Shown one piece after another: positions 32,601 to 46,100 of a stretch of 64,000 nt of DNA (its first letter is position 1; each line of letters starts with the position of its first letter). This stretch comes from Apodospora peruviana (Eukaryota > Ascomycota > Sordariomycetes > Sordariales > Lasiosphaeriaceae), in the NCBI GenBank assembly GCA_033439685.1, contig JAUEDM010000003.1, positions 1,952,001 to 2,016,000 of the forward strand, written 5' to 3'. The notes under the pieces were generated by a model. The model saw nothing but the letters and a program-made list of their open reading frames with translations, did not search any database and had not been told where the DNA came from. A program made the translations under genes and the position numbers.

Positions 32601-34576
32601 AATTGAATTCAAAGAACGGGGCCACAACAAACATCACCGCAGCTTGCGAGTGGCTCTTCCAATTGTCTCCGTCCCGGGCAGCCATGCCCTCCCGCTTGTC
32701 CCGTCCTTCACTCCGACTGGTCCGTCGGCGGCAGCAGCCCGGCTCTCCGTCTCTAAGTCTGTTCACTTTTCAAGCCCATCCCGCCATCCTTTCGATAAGG
32801 GGTTATCACAGTAGCCGCCCACGATGCTGAAGAACACAAAATTTATATTAAATCAATCAGTCAGGCCAGCCAGCACTTGATCTAGGTACTCGAATGATGC
32901 CAATCTTGCGGAACCCGTTTCATCCTTTCCGTCACTTTTCCTCCTCTATTCGCCATCTCAGTGACGTTGAACTCTTCACACCAGCCAGGGCCTTGTTCCC
33001 CGCATCAAGTTAGCGTCCTAGTTTGCCGGGCTGGCGTCGCTCGGCAAGCCAGGCCGCGCCTAGTTCCCGCCCTGGTACACGTAAAAGCGAGACCTCGGCT
33101 CGATCGAACTTGTTATCAACATCATTGTTGGTGAGAAAGTTGTTGTTGTTGTTGTTTCCAGATAGATTTCCACAATTTCGGGACGACAGAAAAAAGAAAC
33201 CTTAATAAAATCAATAGACCTGGCCTTTTGCTGCTCGTCTCGGCGACGTCGGGAACGGCAAACAGGGACCCATCGGCCTTATACCGATGGCTGCATGACG
33301 GGACATCCATATGAGTACCGCAGAAGCGGTATCTGCCTTGGGCCTGTCACGCCTCTGTTGGGACGCCATGTCAAAAAAGAGTCAATTGGCACTACCTGGA
33401 AACTCCTCCAAGCTACGGTATCTACCTCTGACGGGATATAAACCTGAACTAGAAAATGTCTGATGTCTGACATATTGTCCTGGGACTGGCTGGACCCTCG
33501 CAAGATCAAATCCAAGCTCACAACGTTCCTTCGTATATGTATATATACAGAGAAGAAAACGACTAGTTTACTGAGAATGCAGTACGGATATTCCTTTGCA
33601 GTCCTGTCTGATAAAATCGTCATCTAGATAAACGTCAAGAGAATCGGTGTGGTTGGCATCTCCGGTTCCTCAAAGCTGAAGCTCTTTCTTCCCTTCTCTT
33701 TGCTCTTTGTTCTAACCTTCCCTACCCACACTCACCCACTGGCAGCCTCTCGGGCTTCCACGCCACTCCCCGCAATGGTCAATTTTTTTGTTGGAACCAT
33801 TTTTGCTTCCCTATCCTTCCCGGCCCGCGGACCTGGCATGCCATGCCCCGAGTTAGCCGAGATGGACCGATCTACTCACCGCTTTTATCTACCTTCTTAC
33901 GCTCTCGCGCGAGGCTGGCTGGGCGCGAACATTCCGTTAGTACTGACCTGAAGCTAACTGCGTATGTAGGTACTGTACTGCACCTAAAGCAAGTTGGTTG
34001 GCAAGTAGGCCACGTACATCCGTAGAAGCCGTTCGCTCGCCGACTCAACTTGGAGTTTAGTTGGAAACCCCTCGGGGTGGTTAATCAAGACAGGCAGGCA
34101 ACTACAGAAGCAAACTGGAAGGATCCGATACAGCTAAACCGAAGGGGACGGTATATCTCAATTCAAAACGAAAGCCCACACGAGGAGAAAATTATAAAAA
34201 AGCGAGAATATATAAAAGACTAGACCTAGCAGGTAGGTATGTAGCTAGCCAAGTGATCAAGGTAACTAGCTAGCTTGCGGGTAATAATAATAATACGGCC
34301 GTTCAAAGAAAAGAATTCAACTCCTTTATACACACACGCTGCACAGACAAACAGTTTCCCACTCCTCTCTTCTCCTTTCTTCTGCTCTTAGTGCTGCCCC
34401 CTTCAAGCTGCCTTCACTCTCTCCCCTTTCAAGTTTGTCATTAACAATTGAATTAACACCACAAAGCGAACGGAATCGAGGTCAAAGATTTATTATCAAC
34501 CTCATCAAACCCCCTTGATCATCAACCAGCTCTCTCCCTCCAAAAACAAAGTCAACAACGAGAGCACACAAGACAA
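29668..34576. other. 4.9-kb gap between the Pumilio gene start and the pds5 3' end
   Basis: Both flanking genes are on the minus strand, so this holds the Pumilio gene's promoter and leader and the pds5 3' region. I examined frames such as 30285-30623 (-), 30939-31250 (+) and 33649-33951 (+). None shows a domain or a splice pattern. A GCTGAT/GCT microsatellite lies at 31363-31395, and TAGGTA-type motifs lie near 33966 and 34231. An undetected non-coding RNA is possible. Confidence 0.5.
31363..31395. repeat. GCTGAT/GCT microsatellite
   Basis: Three GCTGAT units followed by four GCT units in non-coding sequence. Confidence 0.85.
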
Positions 34577-37500
34577 TCAATCCTCATCCTCATCCATGTC
34601 GTCCGCCTTCACTGTCTCGGCAGACAATGCCTTTTTCCCTCTTCCCCTCGTTGCTCGCCCAACCGCAGCCTTACCCTTTGCAACAGCCTTCGGTTGCCTC
34701 TTCGTCCCACCACCTCCTGCAGTAGTAGCAGTAATCCTCGCATTCCTCCCATTTGCGGCAGCCTTAGCAGGTGAAGGAGCTGGGGGTGGTGATGATACCG
34801 GGGGTGTCGACAGGTCTCCTTCATCATCATCCTCTTTCACCTTTTCTGCTGCTGGCGGATCCGCTTCGTCCTCAACATCAGACTTAGGTTCAGAGAGCTC
34901 ACTCTCCTCCTCCTCTTCCCGAGCAGCAGCAGCCTTGCCGTTCCTCTTGCTTCTTGCCGGCAGTGCCTTTGCTTTCATTGCTGGTTTCGGTGCAGCACGA
35001 CCACCACGGCGCGTCGGAGCAGGTGCTTCCTCCTCTTTCTCCTCTGTTTCTTCATCCTCTTCCTCCGTAGGGACTGCCTCCTTATCAGAGTCATCTGGCG
35101 GCGCATGTTCATCTTTACCTCCGTCCTCTTTCTCATCTTCATCCCCAGACCCACTCTTACTCACATACTCCCACTCCGCCACGCCGTCGAGCATCTCCTC
35201 GTCGTCTTCCGACGAGTCTCGCTCGATATACGTATTACTCTTCCGCGACCGCCCACTCCGCCGCCGATTTGCGTCAGTCACATCAGGAGAGGACTGTCTT
35301 GTCTTCTTAGGCTTGGACGGCGGTGCCTTTTTAACCTTTGGCGTTGCGCCTGAGCTCTTCTTAGAATGGGCCAAGTTTGACGGTCTAGCTGCCTTTGGCT
35401 GTTTCGGTTCACGCGTGGCGGCTTGGACTCTTGTCTTCTTCGATGGTGGGTGGTGCGCAGCGCGGCCGTCGTCGACAGATTTGCGCTTCTTTTTCATTTT
35501 CAACTTCTGTCAGCTTTCAATTTAGGGAAATAGAACGAGTGGTAGTAACATACCTTCTTGCGATCAAGTGCCCTAAGCACGTCGTCGAGCTTCTCATCAA
35601 TCCCCTCCGGCAGAAAGTTCTTCTCTGCAATCCCCTGCGCCTCACTATGGGACTGAAGCGCCGTGTACAGACCGAGCGGCAGGCCGACTTTCTCCGGATA
35701 TGCACTGAACACCCAGTTCCGCTTCTCTTGCCACTTGCGTATCACCGCCTGCGCCAGGTCGCTGAGCACCTGGTGCGCGTCGCTCTGCGGGTCCAGCGCG
35801 TCCTGCGTCTGCTTGACCCTCTCCGCGTACTTGTAGATCAGGCCCAGGTTGGATTCGGTCGCCACCAGGCTCACATAGTAGATGAGGTACCGCGCGTGGT
35901 CTGTCAGCTCGTCCAGCACGGCGCTGTAGTCCGGATGGTGGGCCAGAATCGAGAGCAGGCGGGCCAGTGTCGCCTCGAGGACAGGCTGGTTCTGGTCCTG
36001 GAAGTGCCTCGCCCGCGACCGGATCCACGTCTCGACGCGCATCTTGAACTCCGAGTTGGGCTCGAACGCCGTCAGAAACGCGATGGTGTAGTATCTCGAA
36101 CGCAGCTTGCTATCCGCCAAGTACTTTTGCAGTTTTCGGATGAAGCCGTGCCGCACCTCTTGGACGGCGTCCTGGGTGGTGAAGGCAAGTTTGTTGAAGT
36201 CCTCGGGTGAAAGGAGATCGTCAAAGTGCTTTTGCGTGCACAGCTTGAGCAGAAGTTGCGCCGCAAGCAGCCGTAATCGTGATCTGTGGTGCTTGGGCGT
36301 ATCCGCAGTCTTGCAAAGCTCGCCGTCCTTGGTGATCAGGGTCTTGAAGAGCTTCCAGACAGGCTTGGCCTTCTCCTTTGCATCCTTTATATCCTTCATA
36401 CTACGCAGTCTATTTGCCAGGGTCTTCAGCGCCAGACACTTGGCCTGACATTCCTCATCCATGTCGGAATCGTCAACCCAGTCAGGGTCGCGATCGCTAG
36501 CTTCCCTCCGCACCTGGAGGAGAATCTGCTGGACGGTCATATTCAGAATCCGATCCTCAGCGTCCTGGGTAACCTTGGGCGCAAGCAATTCCAACTGGCT
36601 CACGGCGGCAAGCTTGTTGAGGAAATGCTTCCCGCCATATGTCCAGCCCTTCATTGTCCTTTGGAGCAGGTCCGTCGCGTTGACCATACTCGTATCGTCG
36701 TCCTTCTTCGCCATCATGATGTTTACGGCATACTTGGCGGCCCTGGTGGGTTGGCCGTAGAGCGCATAGCTGATCATCGTCTGAATGAATTCCCTGCTCA
36801 TGGGCACATCCTTAGGGTACTTGCGAGCGTATGTTGAGCACGCCTTCAATGTCTCGACAACGATCGGGTCATTCTCTCCGGTTGCGGTTGGGGCCTGGTC
36901 AACTAGATCCTTACAAAGTTGTCCGATGTGAGACTTGAACAGCTCCGGATTGCGCTGGGAGATCTCATTGAGAATCTCATGCGCAACTGCTCCCATTCCG
37001 TCCTTGTCCGACTTGGAGTACTCCATGATCGTAGACAAGTGGCTCCGGTTGAACATAATGCAGCCAGAGCGATAAAGAATGGGCAGCAGCGTATCCAGAA
37101 TGCCGGGGTCCTTGCTCGCCTGAATTCGCTTGATCAACTCTTTGAGAGCTTTGTGAACCGTTTTGAAGTCGTGTTCCGGGCCGATCACGTACTTGATCAG
37201 ATTGTAGTTGCGACGATCGTTGACCTTGGCAAACCGCAAGAGATCAACCTTGCTTTTGCCATCGTCTGGGAGGAACTTGGCGATGTACAGCACGCTCTTG
37301 TGGAGATTGGCAGTTTTTCTCTCCGCCTGGTCATCCATGACACCTCCGTTATACTGGTCGCATTGTTTCAGGTAAGTGTTCAAGACATTGGCGAACTGCG
37401 GCTGTCTTGCCTGCATGGCGAAGAAGGCCTTCTTCGCCTGTTGGTCGAGAGACCGAACGAGTAAGAGAATCCTCTCCGCACGTATGGCGTCTGGATCAAA

Positions 37501-39410
37501 CGCTGGTGCACTGGCAGACTGCGATGACCCGTTGCCATTTGAGCTGGCATTCTTCGGCCCCTTTTTCTGTGGCGGGTATGCCAGCGGCACAAGGAACTCG
37601 TAGATTACTCGGTCCAGTAAAACGTTGAGTTCTAGGTCATTGGCGTAGAACACGTTGAGAATCCGAGTTGGAACGCCTCCCAGGGCTGCCGTCACCACCT
37701 CGTTTCCAGCAAGAAGTTCTCCGGTGGCGACAGCCCAAAGTCTTCCGAGTATAGACATAGCTGCAACTCTAACGGCAGGTTTCCGGTCGCGGCAGCGATC
37801 GGCCAGCGTGGAAAGAACAGAGCCTTCCTTGCCTATGCCACCATTTGGTGCTAACTTCATGATGACGTCTTGGAACTTGAACGACTCGATGGCCTTGACA
37901 GCTGCCAACCTAACCTTTTCGTCATTGTCGGAGAGTTTCTCGCCCAAGCCCTGAACCAGATCTGTCTCGTCCTCACGGCTCAACCCAATTCCTCCGGCCG
38001 AAGTAGATAGGATATATCCCGCGGCAGATGTCCAAGCAGCACGAATAGCGGCAGCTTTATCATTCTTCCTGCTTAGGAAACTCTGGAATGTGGCACTGTG
38101 AGTCTGCGAAAAGGATATGGCGCAAAGCGGTGTTGTGAGAATGTTCACGATTGGAACCTCTGTCCGGTCGTCGTCTTCTAGTCTCAGGGGCGGATAGGCC
38201 GTAGGATCCAGCGTTGGGGGAGGAGGCGGTCCTGCAGCGCCAATACCTGAGATCATGTCTCCAAGCGTTTCTGTCGCAAGCTGACGCAGGTGTACATTGT
38301 CGGCCGAAAGTTCGGCATCCACCTGTGGCACGACGTTTTGGAGAATCATTGGTGCAGCCTTCCATACTTCGCGGATGAGCGTGTGCGCTTTTTTGAGCTC
38401 CTTCAAGTCCGACTCGGAGGGGCCGCTGGGGCCATCATTGTCTTCATCATCGTCATCTCGGTGGCCGTTCGGTCTTGCGATAAAACTGGTCGCGTCGACA
38501 ATCACGTCGCTAAAATACTGACTAACGAACCGGGCCATTTTTTCGGGAAATGATAGGCAGAGATTCTTGGCCATTTGATATGCCTCTGGCTCCTCTTTAA
38601 GGAGGAGAGTGGCCTGGTTGTCGTCCAACGGGAGATGGTCGTGCCTGTTTCCAACTCCTGGCGCAGCCGCCCTAAGGAACTGGGCCATAATAACATCGAT
38701 AACTTGCGCCGGAAGACTTGCCGCGTCGTCAACAAGAACGCCCAGCAGCTCCAGCATACTGAACTCGACATCCTTCGCGACCTGCTCCCCGGAGGCAGAT
38801 TTGGCCTTGGAGACGCCGTCAAAAATGGTGGAAAAAAGGTTGAGTAACAGAGTTTCGGCGCCCTCGACATCAAGGAGGAGAACGATACTCTTGATTTCGG
38901 CAAACGACCGAAGAACGTACTTGTGCTGATTGTTGTAGGGGTTCGAAGGGTCGAAGAGCGCCGGCATGATGCCGTTGACGGTGAGATTGAAAATGTCCTG
39001 CAAAGATTATCATCAAGTCAGCCTGAATCGCGAGGCAATACTTTGTCTTGACGGAATCAGACCTTTAGTTGCGACGGCGTAAACGGCGCATCGGGTGCGC
39101 ATAGCCGAAGGATATCGACGATGCAGCAGGCCGTATATGCTCTCACGCCTTTATCCTTGTGGCTCAGAAGCTGGTGGGACGCCACGTCCTTGGCGATCTT
39201 ATTTAATGAGTCTATATCAGTAAGCTCCTGGTCCATCTCGCCCAGTTCCTTGGAGAGGCGGTCCAGCCTTTTGAGGAGCTGGTCGATCGGGATGGCCTTG
39301 CCGGGGCGCCATGTAATCGGTTCCTTGAACTGCAATTTGACCAGCTCCTCCTCCTGAACCTCCTGGGGCTCTTCCTGCTCTGCGGCGGCGCTTCTGCGAG
39401 CGGGCGCCAT
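34577..39410 (-). CDS. pds5: Pds5 cohesin-associated HEAT-repeat protein
   Basis: Three exons on the minus strand, 39410-39063, 38997-35554 and 35506-34577, give 1573 aa. The introns are 65 nt (GTCTGA donor) and 47 nt (GTATGT donor), both in phase 0. Residues from about 30 on follow the Pds5 family: LKFKEPITW-like entry (here LQFKEPITWRPGKAIP), HKDKGVRAYTACCIVDILRL, then a long all-helical HEAT array, ending near SFYFPKL-like sequence where the last intron lies. The final 309 residues are disordered and strongly charged, with AT-hook-like RGR/RGGR cores (RRSGRSRKS, TRRGGRAAPK, TRGRGKKA). Pds5 binds cohesin on chromosomes and controls its loading, release and acetylation. The start at 39410 was chosen for its CACCATGG context; an in-frame ATG at 39500 would add 30 residues. 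Confidence 0.94.
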
Positions 39411-41366
39411 GGTGGGCGACAGCTCCTCGGTAGCTGTATGAGGGCGATCGTGTGCTTTAAGTATGCTTGGTTTAGTGGGAGTGGTCGAATCGACTCGCAC
39501 ACGGACGGATTAATCGGACAGGCGGGGACACCTAAGGTTCGCGCGGCGCGAGTGCGGCGTCGGCTCGCAATTGATAATTTGCAAGACGCCCGAGAGTATA
39601 CGACGGCTTCAATGCCAAATTCGGGATCGCTAGCAAGATAAGAATTAAAGTTTGGGCGATGCGCGGGGGGAGTTGTCGCGTGGCGCTGTCGTGAAAGAGG
39701 AGTGAGAAGGTCTACGGATAGGTATTCCGTATTTGTGATTTATGGGGTGCCAATGCGCGCGATGCATCGCTTCATTGTGCTACGCGCTTTCCTTCGCGTG
39801 TGGATCGATTTATGACCGGCTACTCGCTCGCACTGGGGGACCGTCTTGGCGGACTTTGGTGGACCGAGCTTCTTGCCGACAGGGGTTGAATTGACGACCA
39901 CTTTCAACGGCCCGACAGACGGCGACAGTTGGCATCGCCAAGCATCATCACCGCCCCCCCCCTTTTTTCAACAACAAAAACGACAAGATAAATGGCTGTT
40001 CGCGCAAAAGACTCGACTGATAGTCTGACGCCTATATGTGGTATATGTGACTGATTTCTCTTTACGGACCTATATCATTTCCTTTTCATGACTACGAGGA
40101 GCTGTGTAAAAGGACTATTCGAACTTCTCTCTTCGTTGGAGCTAACACAGGATACCCCCTGGATTGCCGGTTCGTCTTTTCGCGGATACGGTAGTTACAC
40201 GTCCTTGTATTAGCTACACCTATTTTCTATGGATGGAACAGTTTATTCTAGACCTCCTCTGTCTCCGAGGTTGAATCTTGGTTTCGTTGATCTCTCCCCC
40301 CTTGGTTGGTGGAGGGAATGCCTACATCCAAAAGGAAGTTTGCTGGCACTCTTCTTCCCGATGATATTGACTACCACTTCCCATCCGCCGACTTGTAGTC
40401 AACTCAGAAAAGGTGCTATAATCCATCTTGTGTCTATATCTGTATTATACACAAGATGTTATTGAGTGGAGGTTGGTCAGCGCTAATACTCTCTCCCTAG
40501 ACTAGACCTTCTGATATTAGAGCAGGTACCTTTGCTACCTATCCAGTGTACTTACGAAATTTCCATGATCTCCAAGCCCGTCGACGACATGAGGGAGGTG
40601 CCGGAATGCTCCCTCGCCATCAGTACCTTGACAATATAGCAACTGCCCGAGAATTGGAAGAATATTAGCTTGCCTTTTTATCCACCCTCTACGAGATGGA
40701 ACAAACGACCGAGTGCTACCTCAGGCTGGAAAGGGTTCCTCCGCGGTCAACTCTCATCCCATCTCTTCAACCTTTCTCGTGCCTGCCTGTTTCGGAAATT
40801 TGACAGACCGCCAAAAAGATGACTGGTCCCTACCTGACTAACCTAATCACCACCCTTATCGAGAACATAAATTATCTGCCTCTCTAGCTAGCCCTAGTGT
40901 TCTTTCCCCTTCCACCAACCTCCGCACCACTTTCGTTTTCGCATCACCAACACTCATTCCTCCATTCGCATCACTCGTTGTGCGTCTGCCACTGTCTTCA
41001 TTTGGAGTATAGTCATTCGATTATCTGGTAAGTGATGTCGTACGCTGTCCAAAGGCCCACGCTCCTCCTCCGACTGCCTGAGATAAGGTGGCCCTCTTCG
41101 GTCGGCTTCGTGCGAGCACAAAATCACACTTCCACTTCCACCCACATTCCCTTCATCAAGCAGAACTAGCACACACCAGAGTACTCTATCGTTTTCAAGT
41201 GTTCATTCAAGCTCTTTCATTCATTTCCCCTCCTTCTTTGACTTGTCGGGTTGATATTCCGGCCTCTCATTCATCCAACCCGCGTTCTTGTCGTATCAAC
41301 TCTCTCTAATTATTTCGACACTCCAGTCGCTCATTATCATACAAACAATCTTCTCAAGATTCAACA
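39411..41366. other. divergent promoter region between pds5 and the Ser/Thr-rich protein gene
   Basis: About 1.96 kb between start codons facing apart. No supported gene. Sequence from about 40900 to 41366 is pyrimidine-rich with many TCATT/CATC runs, typical of a fungal 5' leader. Confidence 0.6.
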
Positions 41367-42336
41367 ATGGCATCTTTCACCACCAATAAGATGAGCCTGT
41401 CCGGCCGCAAGAAGGGCAGCATGGCCCGTGCAGTCAAGCTCGCCGCTACCTTCGCGGTCTATGCCATCATCTTTTTCGGCATCGTCTCAAGTAAGTAATT
41501 CGTCCTTCTTGCAGTGTACCTGAGTTACCCTCCATACTAACGAAACAGTGGGTAATGCTGTGGGCGCTCTTGCCCAGGAGGCACTTGTTCCTCGCGCTTA
41601 CAGTACCACTGAGGGCGGCGGTTGCAGTGGTTCTCCTACCAGCCTGCCCGCCCCTTCGGGAACCACCACGACCGAAGCTGTTGATGGCATGTCTGGAACC
41701 CATACCTCGCCTGGGTTTTCAACTGAGACCACTACTACTGTCGGCAACTTGGCATCTGAGTCTCTCAGTTTCATGACAATGACAAGCACCGTGGTCACGA
41801 CTTCCGTGGGAACAGCCATCATCGTCGGAACTCTCACTTTCAGCGTCAATACTACGGATTCCGAGTCTATTGCAGCCCCTACCGTCACGAACACGATGAC
41901 CAGCCTCCTGACTATTACACTTACGGCAACCGCGGGAGTCTCCGGAATCGAGGGCTCCGCTGTTACTGATACCACCATCATCACGATGACCGACTCAATC
42001 TCGGGCCCGAGCGGATCCATGACCGCGATCTCAGATTCCATTGTCGGCACTACTACCACTGCCACGGAGACTACCTGCCACACGATGACCGGAAACGGCA
42101 CTGTTTCCACCAACTCTGTCGACGGCATCTCCGCTAGTATCCCGTTCACCCCCATGGGCAGTGGACCGACGGCTACAGGCTGGACCACCATGTCCATCAA
42201 CGGCTCCTACACTATACCCCCCGCTGCTAGCACGACCTCGGGCTTCCCTACGGCCGGCGCCGTGGGTATGCAGGACCGCACCGGGATTGTGATCAAGATT
42301 CCCTTCTTGGTGGCGATTGCTGCCGTCCTCGTCTAA
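41367..42336 (+). CDS. Ser/Thr-rich secreted or cell-surface protein, possibly GPI-anchored
   Basis: Two exons, 41367-41490 and 41549-42336, give 303 aa. The 58-nt intron has GTAAGT, a perfect ACTAAC branch site and CAG. The N terminus has a basic stretch (SGRKKGSMARAVK) then one hydrophobic helix (LAATFAVYAIIFFGIVS), which could be a signal peptide with a long n-region or a signal anchor. The rest is about half Ser, Thr, Gly and Ala, with very few Cys, and looks heavily O-glycosylated. The last about 15 residues (IKIPFLVAIAAVLV) are hydrophobic, as in a GPI-attachment signal or a second membrane segment. I do not recognise a family. The intron lies just after the membrane helix, separating it from the repetitive ectodomain. 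A wall or mucin-like role is inferred from composition only. Confidence 0.75.
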
Positions 42337-43183
42337 ACTCCAGGAGTCTCTTTCCTTTCTTTTCTCCATGGTAGGATGTTTGATAGTAAGGGACTACGGA
42401 CACGAACGGCGTTTGATATGGGAACCCAACATTGTGTAAAGTATCGGCAACCTGAATTTGCGGAATCTTATTCTCTTATTCTACAGGATGAGAATATGGA
42501 GACTCAGGCCTGGTAGCGAAAAATGCCAATATCGGTCAGTTGATAGCGATTAGTTCAATAGTTATCAGTCTGAGCAGCTGAGATTTGTTCGTCTCACCCA
42601 AAAGAACTCGCCCCTTCTCGTGTGAATGTTTTGTCAGTAGATGTGCAGCTCTGTTGAGTCCTGAATGCCAATGCCTTTATTAAAAGAAAAGTGGTCATGG
42701 ACTTGCTGAATCAAACATGAATTATACCGTAGTTTTTAGTGGCTGCTAGCTCTTGTTATCAACGTGAACCTTGCTCGTTCGAGATAAACCCCAACCCTTA
42801 TTCTAATTTGTGTTCCATTCACCCAGATACGCCCAGCAGAACGGCCCGACCCTGGCTCCATGTAAGCCTCTGCTGGGCAAGCGCCGGGAGATGGACTGGC
42901 GGCCCACTACGGATTATCGGTACAATGACGATGGCGGATCTGGTCAAGTGTCAACTTCGGCTTTGACCAACACCGCCAAAACTGCCATCTTCTCTCCACT
43001 TCGATCTTGACCGCCAATGCCACGATCGGCGACCTGGCGGAACTAGTGGACACTGGAAACCCAATCTGGCGCAGCCCTATCTACACCGACTTATAACCCA
43101 TATTCGAGCGACCTCGCGAGACATTTCTGCTGGCAAAGACATCATGGACAGGTACCTCCTGCGCCTCGATACCTGAGAATACG
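42337..43183. other. gap upstream of slp1
   Basis: 847 bp between two genes on the same strand. No supported reading frame. Confidence 0.6.
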
Positions 43184-46100
43184 ATGCGCCGCGCAGTATA
43201 TACTGCTTGGGGATGGCGGGTTGCGCTTACGCTGCTGCTGCTAGGGCTTGACGCTGGATCTGTCAATGGCTCACGGACGGGGCAAGAGACAGCGGTGTCG
43301 CTCGCCGTCTCAGCAACCCCCCAAGTTTGCGAATCCAAGACGATCAACTACATCACACACACGCTGCCGCAGCAATGTCTCCGAACCGCGTGGACGAGTC
43401 CTGCTCCTATCGCAGAATCGCCCAACTCTACTGCCACCGCCGCGGCAACTGGCACTGCGACGTCGAGTGTCAACCCCGAACTGACTGCCCCCCATGAGCC
43501 ACAAGCGAACGACTACTCAAGCGATGCGAGCCAGGAGCCGGAGACTGCGGAAATGGAAGACCTCTCCTCGAGCACCTTCATGTCGTTTGAAGAGTGGAAG
43601 GAGATGATGCTGCGGAAATCTGGTGATCCAGCAAACATAAAGGGGGGCCGCAGGCAGCAAGAACCGCGGGAACCACGGGCCGACCGAGATGCCGCAGGCA
43701 TAACCCATGGCGACCTCGACAGTCTTGGTGATGACAGCGAGATTACTCTCGACTTCGATGCCCTCAACGAGAAAGTCTCCGAGATCACGGCTGCTTCCTC
43801 GGGCGAGGCTGATGCGCAAGCTAGCGGAACCGCAAAGGAAGATCAGGTCTTCTACGACGACGGAAAGACGCAGTACTACCGCAGCAAGGATGCAGGGAAG
43901 ACGTGTAAGGAGAGGTTCTCCTACTCGTCGTTCGACGCCGGCGCAACCATCCTCAAGACCAATCCCGGCGCAAAGAATGCCAAGGCCATCTTGGTCGAAA
44001 ACAAGGACTCGTACATGCTCTTGGAGTGCCGGGCCAAGAACAAGTTTGTTATCGTGGAGTTAAGCGACGATATCCTCGTCGACACTGTCGTCCTTGCAAA
44101 TTTTGAGTTCTTCTCTAGTATGATACGAAAATTTAGAGTTAGCGTTAGTGACCGCTACCCTGTCAAGATGGACAAGTGGGTAGACTTGGGCACATTCGAG
44201 GCCCGCAACTCGCGAGACATCCAACCGTTCCTGGTCGAGCACCCCCAGATCTATACCAAGTATATCCGGATTGAGTTCTTGACTCACTACGGCAACGAGT
44301 ATTACTGCCCCGTCTCGCTGCTGCGTGTCCATGGAACCCGGATGCTAGATTCCTGGAAAGACCCGCCCGATGGCGACGACGTTGACCAGATTGATGCGCC
44401 TGCCCAGGAGGAGGAGATTCCGGAGATCCAAGAGCCACAGCAACCGTCGTCTAAGGAGCCTGAACCATCTGGTGCCACGCAGGAGAATGATACTGATACT
44501 CAGCGCGTCGTCGAGTCGGGTATCAGTCCATGGGAGGAGCCAAACATCTTCTACAACTTGACCCTGGAGATGTGTGCGTTCCGATCGCCAACAACCGGCG
44601 ACCCGACGCCCGTCTCATCCAATGCAGACCGAAACAACAGCATACCCGCTGGCCACTCCAACACATCCACCACCGCGCAGTCGTCGGTCGAGACTGTTGC
44701 CCATGAGACGGCCCAGCCCACGAACACCTCTTCACTATCTACCACGCAGTCGCAATCCTCCGTCCGCTCCCAGCCAACAAGCGTGTCTTCTTCCGCAAAT
44801 TCCTCCGGATCACCATCTTCACAGCCCACAAACAGCAACACCTCGAACACCGCCAGCCAGAAAACGCTCTCCTCTGTCCGCGTTGAGTCCGCCGAGACAC
44901 CACAGACGCCCCCCACAGCGAAGACGGGAGCAGCGAAACCGACCAACGCGACCTCAACCACACCGCGGACCAACAAGACGTCCGCCGCCTCCAGTGCCGC
45001 CTCGTCGCCGACTGTCCAAGAGTCCTTTTTCAAGACCGTGACAAAGCGCCTGCAACATCTCGAGTCCAATACCTCTCTTTCGTTACAGTACATTGAGGAA
45101 CAGTCGCGCTTCCTGCAGGAGGTGCTCCTGACCATCGAGAAGAAGCAAATCAGCCGCGTCGACGCCTTCCTCAACACGCTGAACAGGACGGTCTTGACCG
45201 AGCTGCGCAACGTGCGCACGCAGTATGACCAGATATGGCAGAGCACCGTCATCGCGCTCGAGACGCAGCGCGAGCAATCTCAGCGCGAGATCGTGGCTCT
45301 GTCGACCCGCTTGAACGTTTTGGCCGAGGAGGTGGTGTTCCAGAAGCGCATGGCTATTTTGCAAAGCTTTTTGCTATTGAGCTGTCTTGTCCTGGTCATC
45401 TTCAACCGTGGACTTGTCGGCCCGTCACCTCCTCCTACGTTGTCGTATAACAACAATAGTAGTTTGATGTCGTCACCCTCACCGCCTCCGCCGAGAAGAG
45501 CAGTCGACAATCCTAGCATGGCCCACCACGACCTCACCTCGTCGCCATCTCCACCGCCATTAACGGCGGCAAGCCACCAGCAATCGCTCAGTAGCGCCGG
45601 CAGCGGAGCAAGGTACTACAACAGCGACAAGGCGCTTCCGTTGACGCCGACGTCGCCTGACTTTATCGCTGGGCATAGTAGGAGACAGAATGGTGGTGCG
45701 ACCACCCCACTACAACCACCCATAATCCGCATAGACGGAATTGACGTGGCAGTCCCTTCCCCTCCTCCTCCTCCTCCTGCTGCTGCTGCTGCTGGTACTA
45801 CTGCTTCTCTATCGTCGTCCTATTTCGACGACCAGCATGACGGGGCAACAATATTAGACCAGGAAGATTCGCTATTGTTGATGATGACCCCCCCGCGATC
45901 GCTGTCGTCGTCATCTACAAGTAATCGTCGTAGGGAGATATCAGAGGAACCCTTGGTACCAGCGTCAGCAGCAGCAGCGGTTAAAGTAGGAAACACAAAA
46001 GAGTTAGAGGAACAAGATAGTGCATCACCAGAAACACCACCTTCACACTCACAGCAGCCATCAGCAATAATATCACAACGACAATCTGACATATCTATAC

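Noticed and set aside
34515..35525. 336-codon Ser-rich open frame on the plus strand
   Set aside because: It is antisense to the charged Pds5 tail; its Ser and Pro runs are the complement of Glu/Asp/Lys codons.
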